Below are positions 1 through 8,844 of a stretch of DNA of 64,000 nt, piece after piece. Under the pieces are notes generated by a model. It saw nothing but the letters and a program-made list of their open reading frames with translations. It was not told where the DNA came from and did not search any database. A program made the translations under genes and the position numbers. Source of the DNA: JBARDN01 sp963755705 (GTDB taxonomy: Bacteria; Desulfobacterota; Binatia; Binatales; Binataceae); contig CAVWKW010000002.1 in assembly GCA_963755705.1 (NCBI GenBank), positions 310,001 to 374,000 on the forward strand, read 5' to 3'. The stretch's first letter is position 1. Each line of letters starts with the position of its first letter.

Positions 1-103
1 CGCGGCATTCTTTGCCGTCGCGACCGGAATCTGGCGGATGCCACAGCGGCCGGCCGCCGTCGCGGTCGATGGCGGCACCAATCCCGCCGCGGCAGTGCGA
101 TGA
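1..103 (+). CDS. C-terminal tail of an unidentified protein (partial, enters from the left edge)
   Basis: An open frame enters from the left edge and ends with TGA at 101-103. That TGA overlaps the ATG of the next gene by four bases (ATGA), a common sign of translational coupling. Only about 33 residues are visible. The tail is rich in Ala, Pro and Val (for example RPAAVAVDGG), with no motif that identifies the family. The coupled downstream gene is LPS-kinase-like, so a cell-envelope role is possible but unproven. Confidence 0.4.
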   Translation, partial: AAFFAVATGIWRMPQRPAAVAVDGGTNPAAAVR

Positions 104-849
104 GACCGCGCGGAGAAATCGATTGGCGTCCCAATCCGAATTTCGCGCGTGTCGCCCTAGGGAAGCGCGTGCTGATTCTGCATCGAGAGATTCTTCCGTA
201 CGCCCCCGTTATCGCGGCGCGCCTGCGCGAGCTCGAATCCCCGGCGCAAACCCCAGGAGCCGGCAATCGCGCGAGCGCACATCGTATCAGCCTCGACGGC
301 GGACCGGAGTTGTTCGCGCGGCGCGCCAAACGCGGCGGAATGATGCGCTTCCTGATGGAAGAAACCTTCTTCGGGCTCAAGCCCCGGCCGCTCGAGGAGC
401 TCAAGGTTGCCGCGGAGGCGCGCCGGCGCGGAATCGGGGTCGCGGAACCGATGGGCGCGAGTGTCGGGTCGGTTGCGCCGGGCTTCTATCGCGGATTTTT
501 TCTGACTCGCGCGATTCCGGGGATGACCCTGTGGGAATTCGTGCGCGCCGACGACGACCCGGTAGTGCGCGGCCACGTTCTGCTGAAGGCGCGCGCCGCG
601 ATCGCGACGATGCATAACCACGGGCTGTTTCACGCCGATCTGAATCTGCACAACCTGTTCGTCACCCAGGCGGGTGAAAGCTTCGCGGTCGTAATTCTCG
701 ATCTCGACAAGTCCCTGCTGTACGACGCTCCGCTGTCGGTGGCGCTCAGGCGCGAGAATGCACAGCGCCTGGTTCGTTCGGCGCGCAAGCTCGATCCATC
801 GGGTCGCTACTTCGATGACGCGGCGCTGAAAGTGCTTGACGTGAGCTAG
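100..849 (+). CDS. Lipopolysaccharide kinase (Kdo/WaaP) family protein
   Basis: This 249-residue protein looks like a Kdo/heptose kinase, the cytoplasmic enzymes that phosphorylate LPS inner-core sugars with ATP. The C-terminal half carries the kinase-like catalytic motif HADLNLHNLF (His-x-Asp...Asn) near residue 180. The metal-binding motif VVILDLDKS follows about 20 residues later. The N-terminal part has the expected GGMMRFL-type glycine segment and ELKVAAEA. Length fits the KdkA/WaaP family. It starts on an ATGA overlap with the upstream partial gene and converges with ridA, overlapping it by four bases. The exact sugar substrate cannot be read from sequence. A second, divergent member of the same fold lies at 6900-7742. 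Confidence 0.8.
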   Translation: MRPRGEIDWRPNPNFARVALGKRVLILHREILPYAPVIAARLRELESPAQTPGAGNRASAHRISLDGGPELFARRAKRGGMMRFLMEETFFGLKPRPLEELKVAAEARRRGIGVAEPMGASVGSVAPGFYRGFFLTRAIPGMTLWEFVRADDDPVVRGHVLLKARAAIATMHNHGLFHADLNLHNLFVTQAGESFAVVILDLDKSLLYDAPLSVALRRENAQRLVRSARKLDPSGRYFDDAALKVLDVS

Positions 850-1250
850 CGTCCGCGCCGCGACGAGCTTGGGGGCTTCATTGCAATGACTTCGATTTCG
901 ATTCGCGCGCCGCGCGGGAGCGCCGCCGCCTGAACCGTCGAGCGCGCCGGAAACGGAGGCTCGAAGTGCTCGCCGTAAATGCGGTTGACCAGGTCGAAAT
1001 CGCGAAGGTCGGCAAGAAAGATTGTGGTCTTGACCACGTCCGCGAGTTCCAGTTTTGCGGCCGCGAGCACTTCACGAATATTGGCGAGCACGCGCCGCGT
1101 CTCGGCCTCGATACCGCCGGAGACGATCGAACTGGTTTGCGGATCGAGTCCGATCTGTCCGGAACAAAAGACCATCGCTCCGGCTACGACCGCCTGCGAG
1201 TAAGGTCCAATCGCGGCCGGCGCGCTTTTGGTTTCGATCGCGCGCTTCAT
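846..1250 (-). CDS. ridA: RidA family reactive intermediate (enamine/imine) deaminase
   Basis: A 134-residue protein of the RidA/YjgF/YER057c family, which hydrolyses reactive enamine and imine intermediates released by PLP enzymes. The signature segments are present: AIGPYSQAV near the start, FCSGQIGLDP, and the C-terminal PARSTVQAAALPRGARIEIE. The last holds the conserved Arg that binds the substrate carboxylate in this family. Length is typical. The start codon overlaps the end of the spoT homologue by four bases, so it is the last gene of the long minus-strand operon. The C-terminus has a short basic tail (SSSRRGR). Confidence 0.93.
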   Translation of the reverse strand: MKRAIETKSAPAAIGPYSQAVVAGAMVFCSGQIGLDPQTSSIVSGGIEAETRRVLANIREVLAAAKLELADVVKTTIFLADLRDFDLVNRIYGEHFEPPFPARSTVQAAALPRGARIEIEVIAMKPPSSSRRGR

Positions 1251-3487
1251 GTCTCGTCGCGAGTCGCGTTGTGGTACCCGATCCGCGATACCCGCATCAC
1301 TCCGTCGATCGCGCCGATCGCGTTCATCAGCAGGTTCAGTTGCCGCGCGCTCGACACGCTGACCTCAAAAATCGAAAGCGCGCGCCCGTCGGAGCCGCGG
1401 GTCTTTACTTCGGCGGTCGAGATGTTCACGCCCGCCGACGCGATCGTCTTGGTCATCGCAGCCAGCAGTCCCGGCTGATCGACGCACAGCACTTCGAGCC
1501 GGGTGGGACGAGGCGCTTCTTCGCCATCTTTCCATACTACAGGCACGCGGCGCTGCGGATCGGTCGAGAGCGCGTGCTGACACGAGGCGACGTGCACGGT
1601 GACGCCGCGCCCGCGCGTGATGAATCCGGTGATCGCCTCGCCCGGCAGCGGATTGCAGCATCGCGCGAACCGCACCAGAACGTCGCCGATTCCAGAGACC
1701 ACGACCGCGCCGCTGGCCGCCTTGCGCGCGGCTTTTTCGGCGCGCTCGCGCGTGGTTGCGGGCGCGACGGGCGCTGTGGGCGCCACTTTGCCGTCGCGAT
1801 AGAGCTTCAGTTCGTCGGGAGTGAGCGCCTTGTTGAGCAACTGTCCGGGAGTGATTATTCCGTAGCCGACCGCCGCCAATAGTCCGTCGACATCGCGCTG
1901 CGAAAATTCCTTGAGGATCGGGTCGAGCCGTTTGGCGCCGCGTAGTTGTGCGACGCTCAGATGTACCCCATCGAGTTCGCGATCGAGCAGTTGCACCCCC
2001 ATCTCGCGCGAGCGTTCCGACTGTTGCGCGCGCAGCCATTGCCGGATGCGCGATTTGGCGCGCGCGGTCACACAGAAGTTCGCCCAGTCTTTTCCTGGGG
2101 TCTGCCGCTCGGACGTGATCACTTCAATCGTGTCGCCCGAGCGCATCTTGTAGCGCAGCGGAACCATCCGTCCGTTGACCCGCGCACCCGACAGATGCGT
2201 GCCGACCTGCGAATGGATTCGATAGGCGAAGTCGATCACGGTGGCGCCCTGCGGAAAATCCAGCACGTCCCCTTTGGGCGTAAAGACGAAAACCTCTTCG
2301 GGGAACAGGTCGTCCTTGACGGTCGAAAGAAATTCCTGCGGGTCTTTCAGGTTCTGCTGCCATTCGATAAGCCGGCGCAGCCACGCAAAGCGTTCGGTCT
2401 CCTTGATCTCCTTGGCGCGCACCCCTTCCTTGTAGCTCCAGTGCGCGGCGATCCCCTCCTCGGCCACCGCGTGCATCTCGCGCGTGCGAATCTGCACTTC
2501 CATCCGCTGCCCGCGCGGCCCGATCAGCGTCGAATGCAGCGATTGATACATGTTGGCCTTCGGCAGCGCGATATAATCCTTGAAGCGGCCCGGCACCGGC
2601 TTCCAGTTCGCGTGCACCACTCCCAGCGCTTCGTAACATTCGCGCACCGTCGCCACGATGATGCGGAACGCGACCAGGTCATAGATCTGCTCGAAGGAAA
2701 GCGCGAGCTCCTGCATCTTGGAGTGAATCGAAAAGAAATGTTTCGGGCGGCCCGTCACCTCGGCCTTGACCCCCGACTCCTCGAGCCGACGCGACAGGAT
2801 CGCGATCACATCGCGGATATATTCTTCGCGCTCCTTGCGGGTCTTGGCGACGAACGCCTTGAGGGTCGAGTACGACGACGGGTTCAGGTAGCGGAACGCG
2901 TGGTCTTCGAGCTCGGACTTGAGCCAGTAGATGCCGAGCCGATGCGCGATTGGCGCGTAGATCTCGATCGTCTCGCGCGAGATTTCGAGCTGGCGCTCCG
3001 CGCTCAGCGATTCGAGCGTGCGCATGTTATGCAGCCGGTCCGCGAGCTTGATCAGGACCACCCGGATGTCATGCGACATCGCGATGATCATCTTGCGGAA
3101 GTTTTCTGCCTGCTTCTCCGCGCGGCTCTGGAACGTGATCTTGGAAACCTTGGTCAGCCCGTCAACCAGCTGCGCGACCTCGTCGCCGAACAGCGCGCGC
3201 ACCTCGTCCAGCGGCGTGGCGGTGTCCTCGACCACGTCGTGCAACAGCGCCGCGACGATCGACGCGACGTCGAGCTTCAGCTCGGCCGCGATCATCGCGA
3301 CGTTCAGCGGATGTGTGACGTAGGGCTCGCCCGAGACCCGCTTCTGCTCCGCATGCATCCGCGCCGAGAAGTCGTAGGCGCGTCGGATCAGTTGGAGGTC
3401 GGCGGCGGAGTTGTAGGATTGCACCCGCGCGATAAGCGGCGCGAGTTCGTCGGTCGGCGCGGCGGTAGCTTGCGCTAGCTCTTCCAC
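1247..3487 (-). CDS. spoT: Bifunctional (p)ppGpp synthetase/hydrolase, RelA/SpoT homologue
   Basis: A 746-residue long RSH protein that makes and degrades the alarmone (p)ppGpp. The N-terminal HD hydrolase domain is intact: His59 in YVTHP, LLHDVVEDT at about 81-89 and the KLADRLHNM helix. The hydrolase should therefore be active. The synthetase domain follows (about 240-350) with GRFKDYIALPKANMYQSLHS. Then come a TGS domain (VFVFTPKGDVLDFPQGAT), a Cys-rich zinc-finger-like segment (FARCCNPLPGEAITGF) and a C-terminal ACT domain (LEVLCVDQPGLLAAMTK). Its start overlaps the 3' end of gmk by 13 bases, and no rpoZ (omega) gene lies between them, unlike the common gmk-rpoZ-spoT order. RelA versus SpoT cannot be separated by name alone; the intact HD favours a bifunctional enzyme. 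Confidence 0.96.
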   Translation of the reverse strand: MEELAQATAAPTDELAPLIARVQSYNSAADLQLIRRAYDFSARMHAEQKRVSGEPYVTHPLNVAMIAAELKLDVASIVAALLHDVVEDTATPLDEVRALFGDEVAQLVDGLTKVSKITFQSRAEKQAENFRKMIIAMSHDIRVVLIKLADRLHNMRTLESLSAERQLEISRETIEIYAPIAHRLGIYWLKSELEDHAFRYLNPSSYSTLKAFVAKTRKEREEYIRDVIAILSRRLEESGVKAEVTGRPKHFFSIHSKMQELALSFEQIYDLVAFRIIVATVRECYEALGVVHANWKPVPGRFKDYIALPKANMYQSLHSTLIGPRGQRMEVQIRTREMHAVAEEGIAAHWSYKEGVRAKEIKETERFAWLRRLIEWQQNLKDPQEFLSTVKDDLFPEEVFVFTPKGDVLDFPQGATVIDFAYRIHSQVGTHLSGARVNGRMVPLRYKMRSGDTIEVITSERQTPGKDWANFCVTARAKSRIRQWLRAQQSERSREMGVQLLDRELDGVHLSVAQLRGAKRLDPILKEFSQRDVDGLLAAVGYGIITPGQLLNKALTPDELKLYRDGKVAPTAPVAPATTRERAEKAARKAASGAVVVSGIGDVLVRFARCCNPLPGEAITGFITRGRGVTVHVASCQHALSTDPQRRVPVVWKDGEEAPRPTRLEVLCVDQPGLLAAMTKTIASAGVNISTAEVKTRGSDGRALSIFEVSVSSARQLNLLMNAIGAIDGVMRVSRIGYHNATRDET

Positions 3488-4107
3488 GGCGCGAACCCCT
3501 CGCGCAGGCGGCAGGCTCTCAAACGTTCAGCGTTGACGATCGCGGAAAGCTCGCCAACCGAACGGTTGACTTCATTGTTGATGATCAGAAAATCGTACGA
3601 AGGCCATTCGCGAGCCTCTTCGCGCGCGCGCGTGAGTCTGCGCTGGATCGAGTCTTCGGTTTCAGTGCCGCGCCCGCGCAGGCGTCCCTCGAGTTCGGCG
3701 AAGCTCGGCGGCAGAACGAAGATCGCGACCGCATCGCGCGGATACTTCTTACGAATCTGAAGCGCGCCCTGGATATCGATATCGAGCAGGATGTCCCGGC
3801 CTTCGTTGACCGCATCTTCCAGCGGCGCGCGCGGCGTTCCATACGAAGCATCGAACACGCGCGCCCATTCGGCCAGTGCGTCCGCGGAGCGTTTGGCGAT
3901 GAATTCCTCTTCGCTCACAAAATGATAATCGATCCCTTGAACCTCCGCTCCGCGTGCGGGGCGGGTCGTGAGCGAGACCGAGAATTCAAGTCCCGAGATC
4001 CCCTTGAGGGCCGCACGGTAGAGCGTGGTCTTACCCGCCCCAGACGGGGCAGAAAGTATAAAGATTATACCGCGTCTGGGAGGCGGAAGGTGTATCGAAT
4101 TCGACAC
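3475..4107 (-). CDS. gmk: Guanylate kinase
   Basis: A 210-residue guanylate kinase that phosphorylates GMP to GDP with ATP. The P-loop SAPSGAGKTTL sits at residues 19-29. The GMP-binding region follows with VSLTTRPARG and GIDYHFVSEEEF, then DIDIQGALQIRKKYP. The late LTRAREEAREWPSYDFLIINN segment is typical of the lid and C-terminal region. Length is normal for bacterial Gmk. It lies between yicC (44 bases upstream) and the spoT homologue (13-base overlap), so GTP supply and (p)ppGpp metabolism are co-transcribed. Confidence 0.96.
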   Translation of the reverse strand: MSNSIHLPPPRRGIIFILSAPSGAGKTTLYRAALKGISGLEFSVSLTTRPARGAEVQGIDYHFVSEEEFIAKRSADALAEWARVFDASYGTPRAPLEDAVNEGRDILLDIDIQGALQIRKKYPRDAVAIFVLPPSFAELEGRLRGRGTETEDSIQRRLTRAREEAREWPSYDFLIINNEVNRSVGELSAIVNAERLRACRLREGFAPWKS

Positions 4108-4151
4108 TATAAGAGCATCCAGGCGATTGCAAATGACGTTTTATACTACGC

Positions 4152-5027
4152 TCATTCGATGTTTTGCACCTGCTCGCGCATCTTTTCCGCTTCTGCCTTC
4201 ACCTCGACCGTCACCTGAGAGAGCGCCGCATTCTGCGATTTCGAGCCCATCGTATTCACTTCCCGGTTGATTTCCTGCAGCAGAAACTCGATCGATTTTC
4301 CGACTTGCCCCTTTCGATCGAGCAGCGCATCCAGCCCCTCGAGATGAGTTTTCAACCGCGTGATCTCCTCGCTGATATCGCCGTGCTGCGACGCGATCGA
4401 GGCCTCCTCGTACAAGCGCTTCTCGTTCACCGGCAACGCGGCCAGCAGCTCGCGAATCCGCGCCTCGAAGGTTTTCATGATCTCCGCGCGGGTCTCTTCC
4501 GCCAGCCGCTCGATTCGCGGAAGCGCCTCGTGAATCCGCTTGATCCGGTCGCCAAAATCGCGGCGCGTGCTGATACCCTCGCGCACGCGTTCGGCGTCGA
4601 GCGCTTTGAGCGCACCCTTCAGCGCGCCCATCGCCAACTTGACCGCTTCGCGCGTGTCGTTTTCTTCTTCGACCACGTGAAAAATTTCTGGGCGGTTAAG
4701 GATCGCCTCGATTCCGGGCTCGCCCTTGAGATGCAGCCGCTTGCCCAATCGGCGCAGCTCCGCGACGTATTGATTGGCCAGCTTCTCGTTGACCTCGAGC
4801 CGCGTCGGCGGAGGCTTGAGCGCGGTGTACTTGATAAACAGCTCAACCCGGCCGCGTGCGACCGAGGCCTGGATAGTCTTGCGGATGTCGGCTTCGTATT
4901 CGCCCCATCCGCGCGGCAGATTGAGTTTCAGCTCGAAAAAACGCTGATTGAGAGATCGAATTTCCGCCATCACGCGGACGCCCGCGCGCTCGACCACCGC
5001 TCGTCCAAATCCGGTCATGCTCCGCAT
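4152..5027 (-). CDS. yicC: YicC family endoribonuclease-like protein
   Basis: YicC family protein of about 291 residues. The chosen ATG at 5027 gives MRSMTGFGRA, the highly conserved family N-terminus. A start 10 codons further up (5057) would overlap the preceding glycosyltransferase and adds non-conserved residues. The conserved C-terminal block is present, with DRKGQVGKSIEFLLQEINRE followed by NTMGSKSQN. E. coli YicC is a metal-dependent endoribonuclease implicated in sRNA turnover; activity here is inferred by family. The gene begins four bases after the upstream glycosyltransferase stop and precedes gmk, a common neighbour of yicC in many bacteria. Confidence 0.93.
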   Translation of the reverse strand: MRSMTGFGRAVVERAGVRVMAEIRSLNQRFFELKLNLPRGWGEYEADIRKTIQASVARGRVELFIKYTALKPPPTRLEVNEKLANQYVAELRRLGKRLHLKGEPGIEAILNRPEIFHVVEEENDTREAVKLAMGALKGALKALDAERVREGISTRRDFGDRIKRIHEALPRIERLAEETRAEIMKTFEARIRELLAALPVNEKRLYEEASIASQHGDISEEITRLKTHLEGLDALLDRKGQVGKSIEFLLQEINREVNTMGSKSQNAALSQVTVEVKAEAEKMREQVQNIE

Positions 5028-5031
5028 CGTG

Positions 5032-6189
5032 TCAGTTCTTCCTTCCGACCGCGGCAAGGCAGGAGCGGTAGAGTTCCACCGTCCGCGCCGCCATCGTGGT
5101 CATTGCAAAATCCCGCTCCGCGCGCGTGCGCGCGGCTTGTCCCATCGCGACGCGCTGGTCCCGTTGCGCCGCCATCCGCGCGATCGCGAGCGCTAGAGCC
5201 TCGCTCTCGCCGGGGTTCACCAGCATTCCGTTAACCCCGTCCTCGATCACGTCGCCAATCCCTCCGGTGCGGCTTGCCACCACCGCGAGTCCGCTCGCAG
5301 CCGCCTCCAGTATCGCGACGCCCAGCCCTTCGCGCAGAGACGGGAACACAAAGATATCGGTTGCGGCCAGCACAGTGCGAACGTCATCAACGCGCCCCAG
5401 AAAGCGCACCTGCCGCGCGATACCCAGCAGCTCGGCATCACGCTGCAAATCCGCGCGTAAGCTGCCGTCACCGGCAATCACGCAGATAATATTCGCGCCC
5501 TCGCCGCCGCGAACCAGCCGCGCGAGCGCTTCGAGCAGATGGCGATGGCCCTTGCGCGCCTCGAGCATTCCGACTGTCCCAAGCACCATCGCCTCAGGCG
5601 CGATTCCCAGCTCGGCCCGCGCCGCCGCGCTGGCGGATGCATCGGCAGGGTGAAAGCGTTGGCAATCGACACCGCTTGGGATAATCGTGATGCGCTCCGG
5701 TGCGACGCCCGCAAGCGCCAACGAGTTCGCAACTCCGTGCGAGATCGCCGCCACTCCGTCCACCGCCCGTCCATAGAGAAGTGGTGCGAAGAGCCGGTTC
5801 GGCCGGTAATCCATCCTGCGTGTCACGACCAGCGCGCGCGCGAAACCGCGCGCATACGGCGCCATCGCATGCGCCCGCGCGGTATGAAAATGCACCACAT
5901 CGTAGCGCGCGCGGCGCAGGATCGCGCGAAACTTGATCGCCGCCGGCAGATCCACCGAGTTGTGAATTTTGAGCGGATGACAAATGACGCCGTCGCGCCG
6001 CGCCCGCTCATAGAGCCGTCCCGCGGGATCGCAGATCAGCTCCGCGCGATGCCCCAGCCGCAGGAGTTCGTGCGTGAGCCCCAGCACCTGCGTCTCCCCG
6101 CCGGCGAAGCCACGCTCCGGATCGACGCCGACCACGCGCAGCGCGGCATTCGATTCCAGACGCGGCGGTTCAGAAGCGGCTGGCGGCAT
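5032..6189 (-). CDS. Glycosyltransferase, GT4-like (GT-B fold)
   Basis: A 385-residue retaining GT-B glycosyltransferase. The N-terminal domain has GGETQVLGLTHELLRLGH, the usual acceptor-side loop, and DVVHFHTARAHA. The C-terminal donor-binding domain begins near IIPSGVDCQRFHP, followed by LGTVGMLEARKGH and VRFLGRVDDV. It also has FVFPSLREGLGVAILEAAA, with the E-x7-E motif typical of family 4. It lies between a GT2-type gene and yicC in the LPS operon, so addition of a sugar to LPS core or a related surface glycan is likely. Donor and acceptor are not determinable. Six bases separate it from the upstream gene. Confidence 0.88.
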   Translation of the reverse strand: MPPAASEPPRLESNAALRVVGVDPERGFAGGETQVLGLTHELLRLGHRAELICDPAGRLYERARRDGVICHPLKIHNSVDLPAAIKFRAILRRARYDVVHFHTARAHAMAPYARGFARALVVTRRMDYRPNRLFAPLLYGRAVDGVAAISHGVANSLALAGVAPERITIIPSGVDCQRFHPADASASAAARAELGIAPEAMVLGTVGMLEARKGHRHLLEALARLVRGGEGANIICVIAGDGSLRADLQRDAELLGIARQVRFLGRVDDVRTVLAATDIFVFPSLREGLGVAILEAAASGLAVVASRTGGIGDVIEDGVNGMLVNPGESEALALAIARMAAQRDQRVAMGQAARTRAERDFAMTTMAARTVELYRSCLAAVGRKN

Positions 6190-6195
6190 CTCCCC

Positions 6196-6903
6196 TCAGT
6201 CGAAGAACCGGTAGTAGAAAATCGCGCCGATCGCGGCGAACGCGTCGCGCCATCCGATCTTCTTGCCTTCATCGTAGGTGCGGCCCGAGTAAGAGATCGG
6301 AACCTCGTAGATTCGCCAGCGCGCGCGCGCCGCCTTGGCGGTAATTTCCGGCTCGAAGTTAAACCGGTCCGCCGAAAGCTTCAGTTGCATCAGCTTGTCG
6401 CGGACGAAGGCCTTCTGTCCGGTCTCCATGTCGCTCAGGTTGAGATCGCTGATGATATTCGACGCAAGCGTCAGCATCCGATTACCCAGGTAATGCCAAT
6501 ACAGCAGCACGCGATGCGGTCCGCCCAGGAAGCGCGAGCCGTAAACCATGTCGGCGCGGCCGTCGAGCAGCGGCCCGATCATCAGCCGGTAGTCGGCGGG
6601 ATCGTATTCGAGATCGGCGTCCTGCACGAAGACATAAGGATTCGCCGCGGCCGCGAAACCCAGCCGCAGTGCTGCGCCTTTGCCCTTGTTGTGCGAATGA
6701 AAAAAGCATCGCACCTTCGGATGCTCGAATTTCCGCAGGAACTCGGCGGTGCCGTCGGACGATCCGTCATCGACGACGATCACCTCGGCGTCGAAGCCGC
6801 AATTGAGCGCGCGATCGATTATCGTGCCGATCGTTGCCGCTTCGTTGAAGACCGGGATGACGACGGAAATCTTCGCGCTTTGATCGATCGCCTTTTCCAT
6901 CAC
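6196..6903 (-). CDS. Glycosyltransferase family 2, dolichyl-phosphate-mannose-synthase-like
   Basis: A 235-residue GT2 enzyme. The N-terminal core is canonical: ISVVIPVFNEAATI, VIVVDDGSSDGTAEFL, the NKGKGAALRLGF loop and the metal-binding QDADLEYDP. The mid and C-terminal segments (VYGSRFLGG, DMETGQKAFVRDKL, FEPEITAK, EVPISYSGRTYDEGKKIGW) match the polyprenyl-phosphate sugar transferase subgroup. That suggests transfer of a sugar to a lipid carrier at the cytoplasmic membrane. A short hydrophobic C-terminus (AFAAIGAIFYYRFF) could anchor it. The start overlaps the upstream kinase stop by four bases. Confidence 0.9.
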   Translation of the reverse strand: MMEKAIDQSAKISVVIPVFNEAATIGTIIDRALNCGFDAEVIVVDDGSSDGTAEFLRKFEHPKVRCFFHSHNKGKGAALRLGFAAAANPYVFVQDADLEYDPADYRLMIGPLLDGRADMVYGSRFLGGPHRVLLYWHYLGNRMLTLASNIISDLNLSDMETGQKAFVRDKLMQLKLSADRFNFEPEITAKAARARWRIYEVPISYSGRTYDEGKKIGWRDAFAAIGAIFYYRFFD

Positions 6904-7742
6904 GCCTCCCGGACTCCACCGGCCGCGGGCATTTGCGGCGCGTGAAAAATCTCGGGCGCGCCATCACGCGCGATTCGCGCGTCGAGCATTTTCAGCACGC
7001 GGCGCAACTCGCTCCGTCCGAGCGCAGGCGCAGACGCCGCCGCGTAGCTGGACCATACGCGCATTCTGTCGCTGCGGGTCATCCCGGGAAACGCGAAGCG
7101 CCCGAGCTGAACCAGGTTCCTTCGGCGCGCGCGCGCCGCGGCCCTCCGGAACCACACTCGGCGCGTGCGTTCGTGATCGATAAAAGAAATCCGCGGCGCT
7201 TCGTCCGCGATGATATTGAACGGGGTCAGGTCGCCGTGAATGAACCCGGCGGCGTGAAGCCGGGCGATTTCCACACCGAGCGCACGCAGTAGAACGCGCT
7301 TTTGTGCGAAATCCGTCTCGGGCGCGGCGCGGAGATAGCGCGTCGCCAGGACACCCGGCGCGCGCCGCGTCATCACGATCTCCCGTCCGCTCGAGGTTTC
7401 GCGGCCCCACAGCACGACCGGCGGCGCATTCAGTCCAGCGCGGCGAATCGCGTCCGAAATCGTCTGGATATGCGCCGCGCGCGAACCCGAAGCCCATCGC
7501 TTAAATTTCGCGAAACCTCGAGGCGCGTCGATTATCTTTACAAAGTATGCCGCCCCTGACGGGCCGCCTATACGAACATGGTAGGTCGAGCCGCGGCGAG
7601 AGCGCCGTTGAAGCCGCGCTCCATTTCCCACCGCGGCGTTCAGCGCCGCCCCGACTATCGCGTCGCGCAACGCAATCTCCGCCGCGTCTTCGCCCGCGAA
7701 GTTGAGCCGCCATCCCCCACGCTCGATAACGCCGTCGATCAT
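6900..7742 (-). CDS. Lipopolysaccharide core kinase (Kdo/WaaP family)
   Basis: A 280-residue kinase-fold protein. The start chosen is ATG at 7742, which shares its A with the stop of the heptosyltransferase-like gene (TGATG). A longer open frame upstream of this ATG reads through that gene in the wrong frame and lacks conserved sequence. The catalytic motif FIHGDLTPFNIIAD and the metal-binding ISFIDHERT, followed by the basic FRRAAARARRRNLVQL, match the WaaP/Kdo kinase superfamily. The N-terminal VKIIDAPRGFAKFK fits the ATP-binding lysine region. It lies between heptosyltransferase-like and GT2 genes, which supports a role in LPS core phosphorylation. Confidence 0.85.
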   Translation of the reverse strand: MIDGVIERGGWRLNFAGEDAAEIALRDAIVGAALNAAVGNGARLQRRSRRGSTYHVRIGGPSGAAYFVKIIDAPRGFAKFKRWASGSRAAHIQTISDAIRRAGLNAPPVVLWGRETSSGREIVMTRRAPGVLATRYLRAAPETDFAQKRVLLRALGVEIARLHAAGFIHGDLTPFNIIADEAPRISFIDHERTRRVWFRRAAARARRRNLVQLGRFAFPGMTRSDRMRVWSSYAAASAPALGRSELRRVLKMLDARIARDGAPEIFHAPQMPAAGGVREA

Positions 7743-8844
7743 CACACAGCCTCGTTCGTGATCGTATCGACTGACTCGCGCGGCGCCGCGCCAACCGCGC
7801 GACGGACCGTCGCAGCGACCTCGCCCGGCGCGATCCGCCGCATGCATTCGCGGCCGATCGGACACTCGCGCAGATAGCATGGATGACACGGGATCGCGCC
7901 CGTAATCGCAAACTGCGCGAATCCCCACGGCGCGGAACGCCCGGGCGCGGTCGCACCCCATAGCGATACGATTGGGCATCCCACCGCGGCCGCGATATGC
8001 ATCGGTCCTGAGTCCGGTCCGAACGCGGCAGCGCACGCGGGAAAGATCGCGATCAGGTCGCGCAACTGCGTGCGCCCCGCGAGGTTGAGCGCGGGAACAC
8101 CGCCGAGATTGCGCATCACCGCGGCGGCGATTTCAGTTTCGTCCGGACTGCCGAGCAGTACCGGATAGAGGGCCGGTGAGCTATCAAGGGGCCGCGCCAG
8201 CTCGATAATCGCGGCTGCGACCGACTCGGGAAAGTATATCCGGCTCGGCCACGACGAGCCCAAGATCACCCCCAGCAGCGGACGCGGCGCGACCGAGAGG
8301 AATTCGCGCGCGCGTGATTTTTCTTCGGCTGAGGCCTCGAGCCCGAACTCGATCGGTGCTGTGGGCAAACCCAGCCGGTCACCGAATGCCTGGTACTGGA
8401 GAAGCTTGCGGCGCAGATTTGGTTGCGGCGCGACCTGATCGTCGAAAAGCGATGGTTGAATTCCTTGGTGTTGGCTGAGCCGAAACCAATTCGATCGTGC
8501 GCACCTGAAATAAGCGAGGTAACGCCACTTTTCAGATGGCGCTGCAGATCGACCACCAGGTCGAAGTGTCCGCCGCGAATTTCGCGCAGAAACGGGACGA
8601 AAGACCACGGCGCGCGCCGCCGGTCGTAAAGAATAAGCTCGTCGAGCCACGGATGGCGTTCAAGAATCGGCGCCGATTTCGGCTCGACCGCCCACGCGAT
8701 ATGCGCCTCGGGCCATCCGCGGCGCATTCTGCCCAATAGCGGCAGGGCGCGCACCACGTCTCCGATTGCGCCGTGAAGAACGATCAATATCCGCCGCGGA
8801 GGACACGCGAGCGACGGAACGGTAATAGTTTCGAGGTCGTTCAT
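7742..8844 (-). pseudogene. Glycosyltransferase family 9 (heptosyltransferase-like), split by a one-base frameshift
   Basis: Two reading frames together make one complete GT9 protein of about 366 residues. The first, from ATG 8844, has RILIVLHGAIGDVVRALPLL, DLVVDLQRHLKSG and RIGFGSANTKEFNHRF. Homology then continues in another frame with DDQVAPQPNLRRKLLQYQAF, GVILGSSWPSRIYFP, FGPDSGPMHIAAA and IVSLWGATAPGRSAPW. The switch lies at an A4 run (8445-8448 on +, T4 in the coding strand). One extra T would restore a single frame. Either the sequence carries a homopolymer error or the gene is recently broken. The intact enzyme would transfer heptose, or a related sugar, from an ADP-activated donor to LPS core. 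The C-terminal Cys cluster (IPCHPCYLRECPIGREC) is common in GT9 proteins. Confidence 0.82.

Noticed and set aside
1946..3478. Long plus-strand open frame (510 codons) across the spoT homologue
   Set aside because: Arg/Leu/Asp-rich shadow of a well-supported gene on the other strand.
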